Source of the DNA: CBDFHF01 sp965247565 | Lineage (GTDB): Bacteria; Pseudomonadota; Gammaproteobacteria; Methylococcales; Methylomonadaceae | Assembly (NCBI GenBank): GCA_965247565.1 | Contig: CBDFHF010000003.1 | Span: 2,604,001 to 2,668,000, forward strand | DNA: 64,000 bases | Direction: 5' to 3' | Shown here: positions 34,396-43,508 of the stretch, piece after piece | Layout of the letters: every line of letters starts with the position of its first letter | Numbering within the stretch: the first letter of the stretch is position 1 | Position numbers and translations under genes: made by a program | The notes under the pieces: model-generated | Seen by the model: the letters and a program-made list of their open reading frames with translations, nothing else | Databases searched by the model: none | What the model was told of the DNA's origin: nothing

Positions 34396-35090
34396 TTAAC
34401 TTCGCCGCCAGCTCCAATAGCCAGTTAGCAGCATCGGTGTTTTGATGCTATTTCTAGACTCTTCCTGGCGTAATCCATAAACCACCTGTACCGCATCTGA
34501 AAATTGTTCAGCAAAACGCATCAATCCTCGATGCGGCTTACAACCGCCCCACTTGCATTCGATCATATGCACAATTTTGCCATCCTCACTCAGAGAAAAA
34601 TCAACCTCCGCGCCATCCATGGTGCGGATATAATGCAACCCAGCCGATCTACCCGCAGTGTCTTCCAGAAAATGCACATCCTTCAACAACATCCCCGCCA
34701 CCGCATTTTTAAGACAAATACCGTTATCGCCACGAACCGACCCTGTATCGAAAAAACACCTTGGGGGCTTTGTAAAATCCCCCGGGCAAGGCAACGTTGT
34801 GATGCCACGGCTGCACAGTAAAATCGATGAATAACGCCTGCAAAATATCCAGATAGTGATTCAAAGTAGCGGGAGAAACGGCATGCACACGCGGAAATTC
34901 CAGTACATTCTCGCGAACCAAATCGTTGAAATACTGCGCACGCCAACGATCCGTAACGCATTCGTCGCAAAACAAGGCTCAGGAAAAGCCGCATCTCTCC
35001 AACAATTGATCCAGCGTGTTGGCAGGAGCCACCTTTTTTTGTTCACACCACTGCCGTACAGAAAACGGAAGTATGCGAAAACCAAAATAT
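34396..35090 (-). pseudogene. DUF4143/AAA-family ATPase, degenerate
   Basis: The C-terminal DUF4143 domain is easy to follow (GLHYIRTMDGAEVDFSLSED, HMIECKWGGCKPHRGLMRFA, VYGLRQEE). It is joined by a one-base shift at a T-run near 34753 to the segment with YLDILQALFIDFTVQPWHHN. Further upstream RWRAQYFNDLVRENVLEF passes straight into AVSPATLNHYLDI, so about 30 residues that intact homologues have there are missing. Additional shifts separate the GFPEPCFA-like part. The P-loop domain is not recognisable. These ATPases are often toxin-antitoxin-like or of unknown function, and this copy is dead. Confidence 0.7.
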
Positions 35091-35379
35091 CGGCCGGCCA
35101 ACGAAACTCCCCCTTGCAGAAAAGTTTCCATCCGGCCGCTTCCCGTTACCAGCAATCAATTCCAGATCATCGAGATAAATTTCAAACAAGGCATTGTACA
35201 TAAATTGCAATAAAGTCGCGACTTTATTGCAATGCAGCAACATAAAGACGAAAAATATATTAACCTCGGTCAGTAGTGTTCCAGTTTTGTCGATAACCTT
35301 AAGTTTCAATCAGATGTTAGTACGTGACGAGCAACAAAACTGAAGCACTATTCAAATGTGAATTAAGAGTTAAAAGGTA

Positions 35380-35459
35380 GCCAGTTCATTGGCTTATGCT
35401 TAAGATATGAGAAAAGGCTTTAACTAATTTCATTATCTTGAGGAATCCAATGAACTGGC
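35380..35459 (+). promoter_or_regulatory. Hairpin covering the transposase start codon
   Basis: GCCAGTTCATTGG (35380-35392) and CCAATGAACTGGC (35447-35459) are exact reverse complements. The ATG of the transposase (35450-35452) lies inside the right arm and the GAGG ribosome-binding site is 7 bases before it. Transcripts entering from outside would include both arms and hide the start, while a transcript starting inside the loop would not. Confidence 0.55.
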
Positions 35460-36356
35460 AGGATCAATGGATAACAATTTATCTTTATGTCTGCAAGCAT
35501 TATCAAAATCATTTGTGGGTCTATAGCCAGCGTATGAGTAATTACGCAGACCTCAGGTTTTCTAATGAAGAAGTGATCACGCTCTATCTTTTCGGTGTCA
35601 TTGATAAAAACAGGGAACTTAAAACGATCTACGGCTATGCGGACCGCCATTTGCGCGACTGGTTTCCTTGTTTGCCGGGCTATACCGCTCTTGTGCCCTT
35701 GGGTATATGTGCAACGCTTGAATAAAGTAGCCGATGCCTTTGCACCGTTGTTGGAAATGATTCAGCAAGAACAAGCCTGCTCAAACCGAGAATCGGTTTG
35801 GTTGATGGATTCTTTTCCGGTCGCCTTGGCAAAACAAGGCCATCGGTTTAAAGCCTGTGTTGCCAAAGGATTGGCAGATGCCGGCTACTGTTCCAGCAAA
35901 AAATTATACTATGACGGCGTTCGAGTTCATGTGGTGGGGCGTCGCCAGATAGGGACGTTACCAAGCCCCGACTATATTGGGGTGACTGGTGCCAGCAGCC
36001 ATGATGGGCAAATATTCGACCAAATCCGGCCGGTATTAGCCAATAATGAACTCTATGGGGATAAGGCCTATCAACGGTCTGATGCCGACGAAGTACGGGC
36101 GACCCAGAACCTGACGGTATGGCCGCCGGTTAAAAAACAAAAAGGCCAGCGCTATTTGGAGCCGCAAGATCAGTGGTTATCCACCGCCGTATCCCGCATT
36201 CGACAACCCATTGAAACAGTATTCAGCTGGATTGAAGAAAAAACAGGGATTGAATGCGCAGGCAACGTGCGTTCGTACAACGGACTGATGGTTCATATCT
36301 TCGGTAAGTTAGCGGCCGCTCTGTTTTTTTGGAATTACCTACGGGTCAGCTCTTAA
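35450..36356 (+). pseudogene. IS982-type transposase with a 16-nt insertion
   Basis: The start MNWQDQWITIYLYVCKHYQN and LPGYTA run in one frame to about 35689. The remainder (YVQRLNKVADAFAPLLEMIQ, VWLMDSFPVALAKQ, ELYGDKAYQRSDAD, RQPIETVFSWIEEKTGIE) lies in another. Removing the 16 bases 35690-35705 restores one continuous protein of about 297 residues with the family's usual PxYTAxVQRLN junction. All DDE motifs are otherwise preserved (LMDSFP, YGDKAY, ETVFSWIEEK). The insertion should inactivate this copy. Confidence 0.78.
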
Positions 36357-36363
36357 TTCACAT

Positions 36364-36857
36364 TCAAGTTTCAACCCAGTCAACTCGCTAATCCGTGCGA
36401 CCTTTTCTTCTCTGGACTCTGCAACTTTTAGTATCCGATCAGCCTCCAGGCATTTAAGATCAACCAGGCAGCGGTACCAGAAGCCTTGCATAAAGTGGTA
36501 GGCAAAGCCTTCCTGACCGTCCAGAAAGCCCAGTCTTAAAATATAACGATATAAAAAATACAGTAGCGGCCTTACAAACAACGGAAGTTTGTTATAAAGC
36601 GCTTCCTTAACGAAACGTTTGAGCTTGGCTTGGCCGTTTTCGGCCTCGCCAATCGATTCATCACGTGAAAACAGTCGGTATTTATGGTTGAGAATACCCA
36701 GTATTTCATGGCTGGCGTAACGGTTGTGCTCGGCAATATACCATTCTACGGTTTGAGGTTGTCGTCGACAAAATCGCCGTTAAAAATAATCGAGTTGTCG
36801 GAATCCAGCACGATATGTTCAACCATACAGCGGTCTTCGATATTCGCCTGACCGGTC
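36364..36857 (-). pseudogene. GT2 glycosyltransferase remnant (copy B)
   Basis: The minus strand encodes TGQANIEDRCMVEHIVLDSD, then after a one-base loss near 36760 VEWYIAEHNRYASHEILGIL, LFVRPLLYFLYRYILRLGFL and GFWYRCLVDLKCLEADRIL. This is the C-terminal half of an AmsE/WcaA-like family 2 glycosyltransferase. The catalytic N-terminal half is absent, the 3' end is cut by the IS982 element, and the 5' end merges out of frame into the acetyltransferase gene. The tail resembles copy A at 33722-33934. Confidence 0.78.
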
Positions 36858-37412
36858 TTACAGATGCGTAACAATACGCGGCTTAATTGGTTTTGCAGGA
36901 TACCCGACACAAATCATTCTCGCAGGCATGTCGCCCAGTACCGTACTTCTGGCTCCAATCACCGCACCAGAACCGATCGTAATACCTGGTGCGATAAAAA
37001 CATCAGTTGCAATCCAAACTTCATCTTCGATGATAATTTTGCTTTCGTGAATATCAAAAGCTTCTTTTGTATAGTCATGACTAGCTGCGCACAAATAAGA
37101 CTTTTGAGAAATAACTGCATTTTTACCTATTACAATTTCACCCAATGTATAAAGACCTACGTCATCACCAATCCACGAATGATCACCAATAGTTAATTTC
37201 CAAGGATAAGTGATTTTGGCAGAAGGGCGAATGATGACGTTCTTTCCGATTTTTGCACCAAACAAACGCAGTAAAAACCTTCTCCAGCCATATACAAACT
37301 GGGGCGAACAAGCAAATAAAATTGATTGAACAATCCACCAGATTTGTACAGTGAGAGCATTTTTTGCACGGAAGTTTTTGGGCAGGACAAATTGTTCTAA
37401 ATTCTGGATCAT
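36858..37412 (-). CDS. WcaF-type hexapeptide acetyltransferase
   Basis: This 184-residue left-handed beta-helix acyltransferase probably transfers acetyl from acetyl-CoA to an exopolysaccharide sugar. The N-terminus (LEQFVLPKNFRAKNALTVQI, WWIVQSILFACSPQ) is typical of WcaF from colanic acid clusters. Hexapeptide turns (IGKNVI, IGDHSWIGDD, IGKNAVI, IGSGAVIGARS) follow and end in VGYPAKPIKPR. The last residues (IVTHL) seem to come from out-of-frame glycosyltransferase DNA, so the natural C-terminus may have been replaced by a deletion. The core is intact and probably functional. Confidence 0.85.
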   Translation of the reverse strand: MIQNLEQFVLPKNFRAKNALTVQIWWIVQSILFACSPQFVYGWRRFLLRLFGAKIGKNVIIRPSAKITYPWKLTIGDHSWIGDDVGLYTLGEIVIGKNAVISQKSYLCAASHDYTKEAFDIHESKIIIEDEVWIATDVFIAPGITIGSGAVIGARSTVLGDMPARMICVGYPAKPIKPRIVTHL

Positions 37413-37442
37413 GGTGTGATTGTTTCTAATTAAGGGTTGCTG

Positions 37443-37519
37443 GTTCCCAAGCTCCAGCTTGGTAACCTAAACTTGTAACCTCTAGCTTCCTGAAGTTCAC
37501 GAAGCTGGAGCTTGGGAAC
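37443..37519. repeat. 18-bp inverted repeat between two polysaccharide genes
   Basis: GTTCCCAAGCTCCAGCTT (37443-37460) and AAGCTGGAGCTTGGGAAC (37502-37519) are exact complements separated by 41 bases. The arm itself is partly palindromic. It fills most of the 136-bp gap and resembles small dispersed palindromic elements rather than a terminator, since no T-run follows. Confidence 0.85.
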
Positions 37520-37548
37520 GAGCACTCTAAATCTAGTGAGGTCTTAAA

Positions 37549-38610
37549 TCATTTCAATCCACCTTGGATTTCTGCAACAAGTGCATCCAAATTAGTAGTG
37601 TAAAGCAACTTTGAGTTTACAAATTTTGCGCGCGCTGCCATCTTCATCACTTGCAGCGCTGATTCATTCAACAGTAGATAGCGAATATTTTCCAGACCTG
37701 ACTCAACAAAACTTTCGGGGTCTTGAATTACCCATCCCACTTCGTTCGTCACCATGCCGTTTATACAGCCGCGAGATAACGAAATCACTGGCACACCAGC
37801 TTGCATTGACTCCCAGATTGTTACAGGCTCCGCTTCGTTTGCATAACGTGTGGGAAAAACCAGCACGTCAACTTGAGACAAGAAATTATTTTTTTCTTCT
37901 CCATAAACTGGGCCAACATGGGTGATACAACCTGCATCACGTACTGCCTCATCAAAAGCATACTTAATTTCAACTTGAACTGGTCCAGCCATCATACCTT
38001 CGACTGCGTAGCCGTGGGATTTTGCCGCTTTCAGTAAATCGATAAAATCAAAACATCCTTTTTCTGCAGTGATATTAGACAAGAAACCCAAAACCAAATT
38101 GTCGTTGCACTGCTCTTTATCTGCTGGCTTTCCGATCTCACTTAAAAATGCTGCATTCGAAATCACTCGAATATTGGATGAAGAAATAGAATACTGATTA
38201 ATAAGCATTTCCCCCATACGATCACATAGAGCAATATGAATTGAATTTTTCAATAGCCTCAAAACTATACGTGCATAGAACGGTTGATGATTGAGATAAG
38301 CAAAACTATGATGATGAACAAAGACACGCAAACCAAAAATTAAGGCAACAGTTGCAAAGCATGCATCTAGAAACTGCCGCAGGCCGCCGGATAAGGGAAG
38401 GTAAAGTGCGCAAGCACGATCACGAAAAGCAGTATCCACGAACTGAATCCATAGCTTCAGTAAATGGAAGCGTGTACCTCGCGGAGCTAAATCAAAAACT
38501 TTAACATTCGCACAAGATTGCAGCACCGTCAACATACGACGATTAATTTCCGAGAAACCATGTACAGGTGGTGGCAAGGGACCAACAAAAAAAATAGATT
38601 GAGTCCTCAT
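37549..38610 (-). CDS. Glycosyltransferase family 4 (GT-B)
   Basis: This 353-residue GT-B enzyme has an N-terminal acceptor domain starting FFVGPLPPPVHGFSEINRRM. The C-terminal nucleotide-sugar domain has LGFLSNITAEKGCFDFIDLL and EPVTIWESMQAGVPVISLSR, the E-x7-E retaining motif. There is no transmembrane segment. The start overlaps the stop of the upstream glycosyltransferase by one base, so the two are translationally coupled. Donor and acceptor are unknown. Confidence 0.85.
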   Translation of the reverse strand: MRTQSIFFVGPLPPPVHGFSEINRRMLTVLQSCANVKVFDLAPRGTRFHLLKLWIQFVDTAFRDRACALYLPLSGGLRQFLDACFATVALIFGLRVFVHHHSFAYLNHQPFYARIVLRLLKNSIHIALCDRMGEMLINQYSISSSNIRVISNAAFLSEIGKPADKEQCNDNLVLGFLSNITAEKGCFDFIDLLKAAKSHGYAVEGMMAGPVQVEIKYAFDEAVRDAGCITHVGPVYGEEKNNFLSQVDVLVFPTRYANEAEPVTIWESMQAGVPVISLSRGCINGMVTNEVGWVIQDPESFVESGLENIRYLLLNESALQVMKMAARAKFVNSKLLYTTNLDALVAEIQGGLK

Positions 38611-39746
38611 TATTTTTTAGCAGAGGTTAGTGAGCAGCCAACTAATATCTGTGATGCAGCAGTTTCAGGTGAGAAAGTTGAAATAAAGCTAGTGAGTTCT
38701 CTAGCATGATTTTCTAAATTTGAGAATGTGTTATGAGCGTCAATCATCTTGTTCGCCAATTCATCTACATTACCACACTCGTATACAAACCCTGTTTTAC
38801 CATCAATCACTAACTCAGGAACGCAACCACAACGATGGCTAACTACAACAGGACAGCCATAACTTAATGCCTCATTTACTACCAAACCCCAAGGCTCACT
38901 GCTGCTTGGTAACACCATGCAAGAAGCATCTAGATACTCAATCGATAATTCATCGGTATTTTTTGCGCCTGCAAATAAAATTGATGAGCTTAATTCTAAG
39001 TGCTCAGCAAGCGAAACCAAATGTTCTTTATGTGGCCCATTCCCTACAATCACAATTATTGCATCTGGCAATAAGGAAACCACTTTCTTAAAAGCTTGAA
39101 ATAAATCATCCAAATTTTTTTCAGGTGAAAGCCTGCCAACATAGAGGTAGCGAGGAGTAACATTGGTTTTTGAATTTCGATATGAAATTACCGACTGCAT
39201 ATCATAATCATGGGGCAAAGCCGCCGCTTGGCATCGAAAGTAGATTTTTTCACTAGATACACCCAGTGACATCAAATATTCACGAGCGCGCTGACCGTAT
39301 CCAAAAAAAATATCACAATGAGAAAAGAAGAAGCGTTTTAGCAATGATTTAAGAAAGGTATGAGGGTGATCATAGGCAGTGGAATCACAGAACACAGCAA
39401 TTTGCTTACCCCTCAACCGTGCAGCCAAAAGCATCGCCCAGTATTCTGCTAAATGATAACCAGCCAGTATTACAATATCGGCATGGGTTCTCCATACAAA
39501 GAAAAAAAGAGTCTTGATCAACAGCCACTTTGGCACGTCATCGTAAGACCCTTTGAATAGGAGTTGGTAAGGATATTGATGGTACGAAAGGTCTACGCCC
39601 GCCAGCCCTACACGAGCATTTTCAGTCTCAGCAATATGTAAAAACTCAATGTCGAACTCAGATTTTAAGCTATGGTGGTGCAGAGCAGAAAAAACACCAC
39701 CTTTATACTTAGACCAGAGGATATTATGGGTTATAAGTATTTTCAT
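38610..39746 (-). CDS. Glycosyltransferase family 4 (GT-B)
   Basis: This 378-residue retaining glycosyltransferase begins MKILITHNILWSKYKGGVFS. The C-terminal Glycos_transf_1 domain shows YLYVGRLSPEKNLDDLFQAF and SSEPWGLVVNEALSYGCPVV, the E-x7-E motif. It is coupled to the next gene by a one-base overlap. An AT-rich 276-bp gap separates it from the glycosyltransferase upstream, which may contain a promoter. Sugar specificity cannot be deduced. Confidence 0.87.
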   Translation of the reverse strand: MKILITHNILWSKYKGGVFSALHHHSLKSEFDIEFLHIAETENARVGLAGVDLSYHQYPYQLLFKGSYDDVPKWLLIKTLFFFVWRTHADIVILAGYHLAEYWAMLLAARLRGKQIAVFCDSTAYDHPHTFLKSLLKRFFFSHCDIFFGYGQRAREYLMSLGVSSEKIYFRCQAAALPHDYDMQSVISYRNSKTNVTPRYLYVGRLSPEKNLDDLFQAFKKVVSLLPDAIIVIVGNGPHKEHLVSLAEHLELSSSILFAGAKNTDELSIEYLDASCMVLPSSSEPWGLVVNEALSYGCPVVVSHRCGCVPELVIDGKTGFVYECGNVDELANKMIDAHNTFSNLENHARELTSFISTFSPETAASQILVGCSLTSAKK

Positions 39747-40022
39747 AGTAATATATTTATTTGATTTGGTGATTGTTAAATTTTTAGAATATTCAGGATT
39801 TTTTAAAAAAAATATACAAAAATGTGTGGCGTTTAATAATGATTATATGAATCTAAGGTTAACAGTCTCAGTAAATTTTCTTGTGGTTGAATTGGTAATT
39901 CTGCAACGCAATTACTTAAGTCCGTGCCCTGTAAAAAAACTAGAAAGGCCGCTTTGAAATGAAAATTTGAATGTCAATTAAAGGGCTCTATATAATAAAA
40001 GGTAATGAAACATAATATTTTA

Positions 40023-41171
40023 TTATAGCTCTTTATTTTTTAGTATATTTTTATAGTTTGACTTAAGTGCGACGGCGTATTCGTTCCATGATTGCAATTT
40101 AATTTCCTTTGCTTCGAATTGACTATCCAAAACTTCTTCAATAGCTCTTTTAATTTCAAGAGTATCGCCAGCATTAATTACAATTCCATTACGCCCAGTT
40201 TCAATAATATCAGCTGCACCATTATTTCTCGTTGTTACGACTGGCAAGTTAGCGGAAAGCGCTTCACATACAACAACACTGAAACCATCCTCCAGGGACG
40301 GCAATACAAACATATCGAATTTAGACATAAAATCAATCATATCCTTATTATCTATATGATTTATATGTTCAAAGTCAGCATATAGTTTGCGCAAACAAGT
40401 CATATAACGGGAATCCGGTCTACCTATAAGTGTTAAGCTATAAATTAGGTCTTGTGAAGTCTGATTTAGTAATTTTATTGCTTCTACAAGGTAATATTGA
40501 CCTTTTCGGGGCATTATTTGACCTACGCATACGATTTTGATTGTTTTTTTTGATGAAGATTCTTTATCTGTAATTGGATGACTTGTGCTATTTAAGCCTG
40601 GATCAACTCCATAAGGTAATGAAATTATTTTTTTTTCTTCAAAACCATTGTCCAAGTAAGAATTCTTTACAAATTGTGATGCGACAAGAAGATAGTCTAT
40701 TGCGTCAATTTCCTCAAGCATACGGTTAGTTATTTTTAAATTACTTTGATGATATATCCCCCTTTTTAGCGCTTCAGATTGAAGAATATTCTGCTGTGTT
40801 ATTGGATGTGCATTTACAGCCTCACCAATAGTAATTGTATTTTTGTTGTTGCATGAATTAATAAGTCTTGTGCAATTACCATGCAGCATAAAGTGATTTA
40901 ATGCTGCAGGCTCAAAGTTTGATTCAATTTTTTTTTGCCATATATCATGATAAATTGGCATCATTTGTGCTAATCCATATTCACCAGCAGTATATAAGTG
41001 AAAATACATTAGGTATTCTTTTAAATACGCATTTTCTATTTTTTCATTAGGCACGCCAAAGTTGCTTCCAATTTTATATGAGCAATAGAATTTATTTAAA
41101 AAACCTAACTCAACGAGATACTTTAAATATTTTGGATAATGAAATTTTCCACATACAGATATATTTATCAT
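40023..41171 (-). CDS. Glycosyltransferase family 4 (GT-B)
   Basis: This 382-residue protein starts MINISVCGKFHYPKYLKYLV, a form common among exopolysaccharide glycosyltransferases of alpha- and gammaproteobacteria. The C-terminal half has IVCVGQIMPRKGQYYLVEAI and SLEDGFSVVVCEALSANLPV, with the retaining E-x7-E arrangement. Its codon use is strikingly AT-rich compared with neighbours, suggesting a separate origin. It is flanked by gaps of 276 and 190 bp. Confidence 0.85.
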   Translation of the reverse strand: MINISVCGKFHYPKYLKYLVELGFLNKFYCSYKIGSNFGVPNEKIENAYLKEYLMYFHLYTAGEYGLAQMMPIYHDIWQKKIESNFEPAALNHFMLHGNCTRLINSCNNKNTITIGEAVNAHPITQQNILQSEALKRGIYHQSNLKITNRMLEEIDAIDYLLVASQFVKNSYLDNGFEEKKIISLPYGVDPGLNSTSHPITDKESSSKKTIKIVCVGQIMPRKGQYYLVEAIKLLNQTSQDLIYSLTLIGRPDSRYMTCLRKLYADFEHINHIDNKDMIDFMSKFDMFVLPSLEDGFSVVVCEALSANLPVVTTRNNGAADIIETGRNGIVINAGDTLEIKRAIEEVLDSQFEAKEIKLQSWNEYAVALKSNYKNILKNKEL

Positions 41172-41361
41172 TATAGCTATCCAAAGAAATTGAAATGTAA
41201 AGTTATTTTATTTTTAATAATCCCGCGTGCGGGGTTTTTGGCAGGTATTTATCTTTGGTACATAGTACTTTGAGGCCATTGCTGCATAACCCCCGCTTTA
41301 TCCAGTTAAGCAGGAGAGTTGTGATGCTGCTAAATTGACTTTATGTAATTAAAATACTTGT

Positions 41362-41955
41362 TTATTTATAAGCTTGTTTGTAAGCAAGATAATCATTGCC
41401 AGGCATAGATTCTACACATAAATCAGTATGGACATGTTTACGCATCCTCAATAATTTAGCCGGGTTTCCAACCACAATTTGCATTTCAGCAATGTTAGTA
41501 GCTACTACAGAACCAGCCGCACAGATTGCGCCATAACCTATTTTTTGGCACGAGGGCAATATAAACGCACGCGTTGCCAGCCAACAATAATCTTCAATAA
41601 TAAGGCCATACGTTTTATGCTCCCAATCCGGTGAATCGACATTGTGGCTTACTGTAATAATTTGAACATCTGAACCTATAAGCACATGACTACCTATTGA
41701 AACTTTAGTTCTTAAATCAATACGATCAGTTTGTATGGATGTGTGGTTCCCAACGATAAGGTTTGCATTTGCATTTTTCGCCAACTTATACGGCATCGTT
41801 ACACAGCAACCAATTATTGCGCCTTTCTTTCTGGCAAGCCACACAATATAGCTGTATTTCAAATATGAAATATATCGCGGCAGCAACCCCTTTAAATATC
41901 GATACTTTGTTCGGCTTTTTATATTTTTTTGATAAGTTGTCTCTTTACTTGGCAT
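41362..41955 (-). CDS. Hexapeptide-repeat acyltransferase
   Basis: This 197-residue left-handed beta-helix protein of the maltose/nodulation-type acetyltransferase group is likely to acetylate a sugar of the polysaccharide. Hexapeptide turns are visible (IIGCCVTMPYKL, VGNHTSIQTDRI, IGSHVLIGSDVQI). The loop TVSHNVDSP carries the expected catalytic His, and IGYGAICAAGSVVATNI and VVGNPAKLLR form the last turn. It lies 25 bp after the flippase gene, in one likely transcript. Confidence 0.85.
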   Translation of the reverse strand: MPSKETTYQKNIKSRTKYRYLKGLLPRYISYLKYSYIVWLARKKGAIIGCCVTMPYKLAKNANANLIVGNHTSIQTDRIDLRTKVSIGSHVLIGSDVQIITVSHNVDSPDWEHKTYGLIIEDYCWLATRAFILPSCQKIGYGAICAAGSVVATNIAEMQIVVGNPAKLLRMRKHVHTDLCVESMPGNDYLAYKQAYK

Positions 41956-41980
41956 AGCTTTAATTACAGTTAGTTGTGGC

Positions 41981-43417
41981 CTAGATCATAAATTTATGCG
42001 TAATTTTTATAGGATTACTTAATACGGCTTTTATATAATTACTCCAATGATCATTTAGAAGCTTTAATGCACTATTAATGGTGATAAAATGCATAGGTAT
42101 TTCTGATAGTACAAGCATTATCCCAATCCCATTAATACCTAAAAAAGGGGCCGCTAAGGTGCTTGATATAAGCCCGGTTGCCGCTGACAAGATAAAGGCA
42201 AAACTTATTTTGTTATGTTGGTTTGTGGCCATTAGCACTACCCAACTTGTTTGCCAACATACATTAAGGAATGTTACGGCTAGCAACAACAATAATAAAG
42301 TATGATTGGGCAAAAAGGAATGGTGTGTCCATATTCCAACAACCCATTCACCAATAAAGCCAATCGTAGTGACGGAAGCAAGGGCAATCCAAAAAGTAAT
42401 GGATGAGCTTTTTCTGTGGAGTTGGATAATCAAATCCATATTGCCAACGCCGTAGGCTGCTGATATTTCTGGCCAGATGGCTTGGTTAATCATAGTGATA
42501 ATTTGCACCAAGAGACGTGTTAATGTGCGGTAGGCAGAAAAGATAACAACGGCTGATGAGCCTAATGTTATACCGATAATAATTACCATACTTTGCAGGC
42601 TTAATGCTAAACCCAGCGGGAATGCCATAAAAGCGATCGCAGGCTTTATAAGTTCACGTATTTTTTTTCTTGATGAAAATTTAAACCCAAGGTTTAACCA
42701 CCGTGCCTGCCGTCGTAACACTAGCCACATGATTAGTAAGCCAAGCAGTCTAATAGCGAGTATTGACAATGCGACAATTACCACGCTATTACCCAATACT
42801 ACGGCAGCCATTGAGGCTAGCCATTCGACTAAACGAATGGTGTTGGCCATTACAGTACCATAAGCGTATCGACCGATAGCGCGAAATGCGGCACTTAATA
42901 CCCCATTTTGCAAACCAAACAAAACCGTCAGCATTAATACAATGAGTAACTGTTGAGTGTGTAGAGTGCTAATATAACTGATTGAAAAAAAACTATTTAC
43001 AGAGGTTTTGTATATTAACAGGGTAAGTACACATCCAACTATCAACGAGACCGTGCAAATAAACACCCAAATGCTTTGATAGACTTCTAGCGCACCTTGC
43101 TTATCATCTTTAGCGACGCGCATGGTCATGTCGTTTGCTGCGACGGATGCAAAGCCTATGTCACTCATGGTGAGGTATGCAGGGATTGCACTCAAAATTA
43201 TCCATTCACCATAAAGCTCTATACCCCAATAATACAGAAATAGCGGCACACTCACTAACTGAATAACGACTGTGATTAATTGCCCGTAAGCATTGGCACC
43301 AAGATTCCTTAGCAGTTTGGCTTTGAGGGTTGATGTATTCATTTTAATTGTTGGAGTATTTATTTGTTGCTTGATATAGCTACAAAATCGTTTGCGTAAT
43401 TCAGCATTACCATCCAT
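41981..43417 (-). CDS. Oligosaccharide flippase family protein (Wzx, MOP superfamily)
   Basis: This membrane protein of up to 478 residues has about twelve to fourteen hydrophobic helices. The N-terminal LLRNLGANAYGQLITVVIQL and PLFLYYWGIELYGEWIILSA match Polysacc_synt flippases. It would export lipid-linked repeat units of the second polysaccharide. The first 25 residues are hydrophilic and unlike the family, so translation may instead start at the ATG at 43342 (MNTSTLKAKLLRN). It is not closely similar to the flippase at 5130-6617. Confidence 0.87.
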   Translation of the reverse strand: MDGNAELRKRFCSYIKQQINTPTIKMNTSTLKAKLLRNLGANAYGQLITVVIQLVSVPLFLYYWGIELYGEWIILSAIPAYLTMSDIGFASVAANDMTMRVAKDDKQGALEVYQSIWVFICTVSLIVGCVLTLLIYKTSVNSFFSISYISTLHTQQLLIVLMLTVLFGLQNGVLSAAFRAIGRYAYGTVMANTIRLVEWLASMAAVVLGNSVVIVALSILAIRLLGLLIMWLVLRRQARWLNLGFKFSSRKKIRELIKPAIAFMAFPLGLALSLQSMVIIIGITLGSSAVVIFSAYRTLTRLLVQIITMINQAIWPEISAAYGVGNMDLIIQLHRKSSSITFWIALASVTTIGFIGEWVVGIWTHHSFLPNHTLLLLLLAVTFLNVCWQTSWVVLMATNQHNKISFAFILSAATGLISSTLAAPFLGINGIGIMLVLSEIPMHFITINSALKLLNDHWSNYIKAVLSNPIKITHKFMI

Positions 43418-43508
43418 TGCATCCCGAATCCAGCCAACCCTTACTTTGTACTAGTGGTGTACTCGTTCAAAGACTATTAAGATCAATGGAGGTGGCAAAA
43501 GGAACTGA

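Larger units (their letters stand above)
35356..36363 (+). mobile_element. IS982-family-like insertion sequence, about 1.0 kb
   Basis: Inverted terminal matches ATGTGAATTAAGAG occur at 35356-35369 and, complemented, at 36350-36363, framing a DDE transposase. The right end cuts into the glycosyltransferase pseudogene copy B. No clear target duplication is seen, partly because both flanks are degenerate. Assignment to IS982 rests on the protein. Confidence 0.72.
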
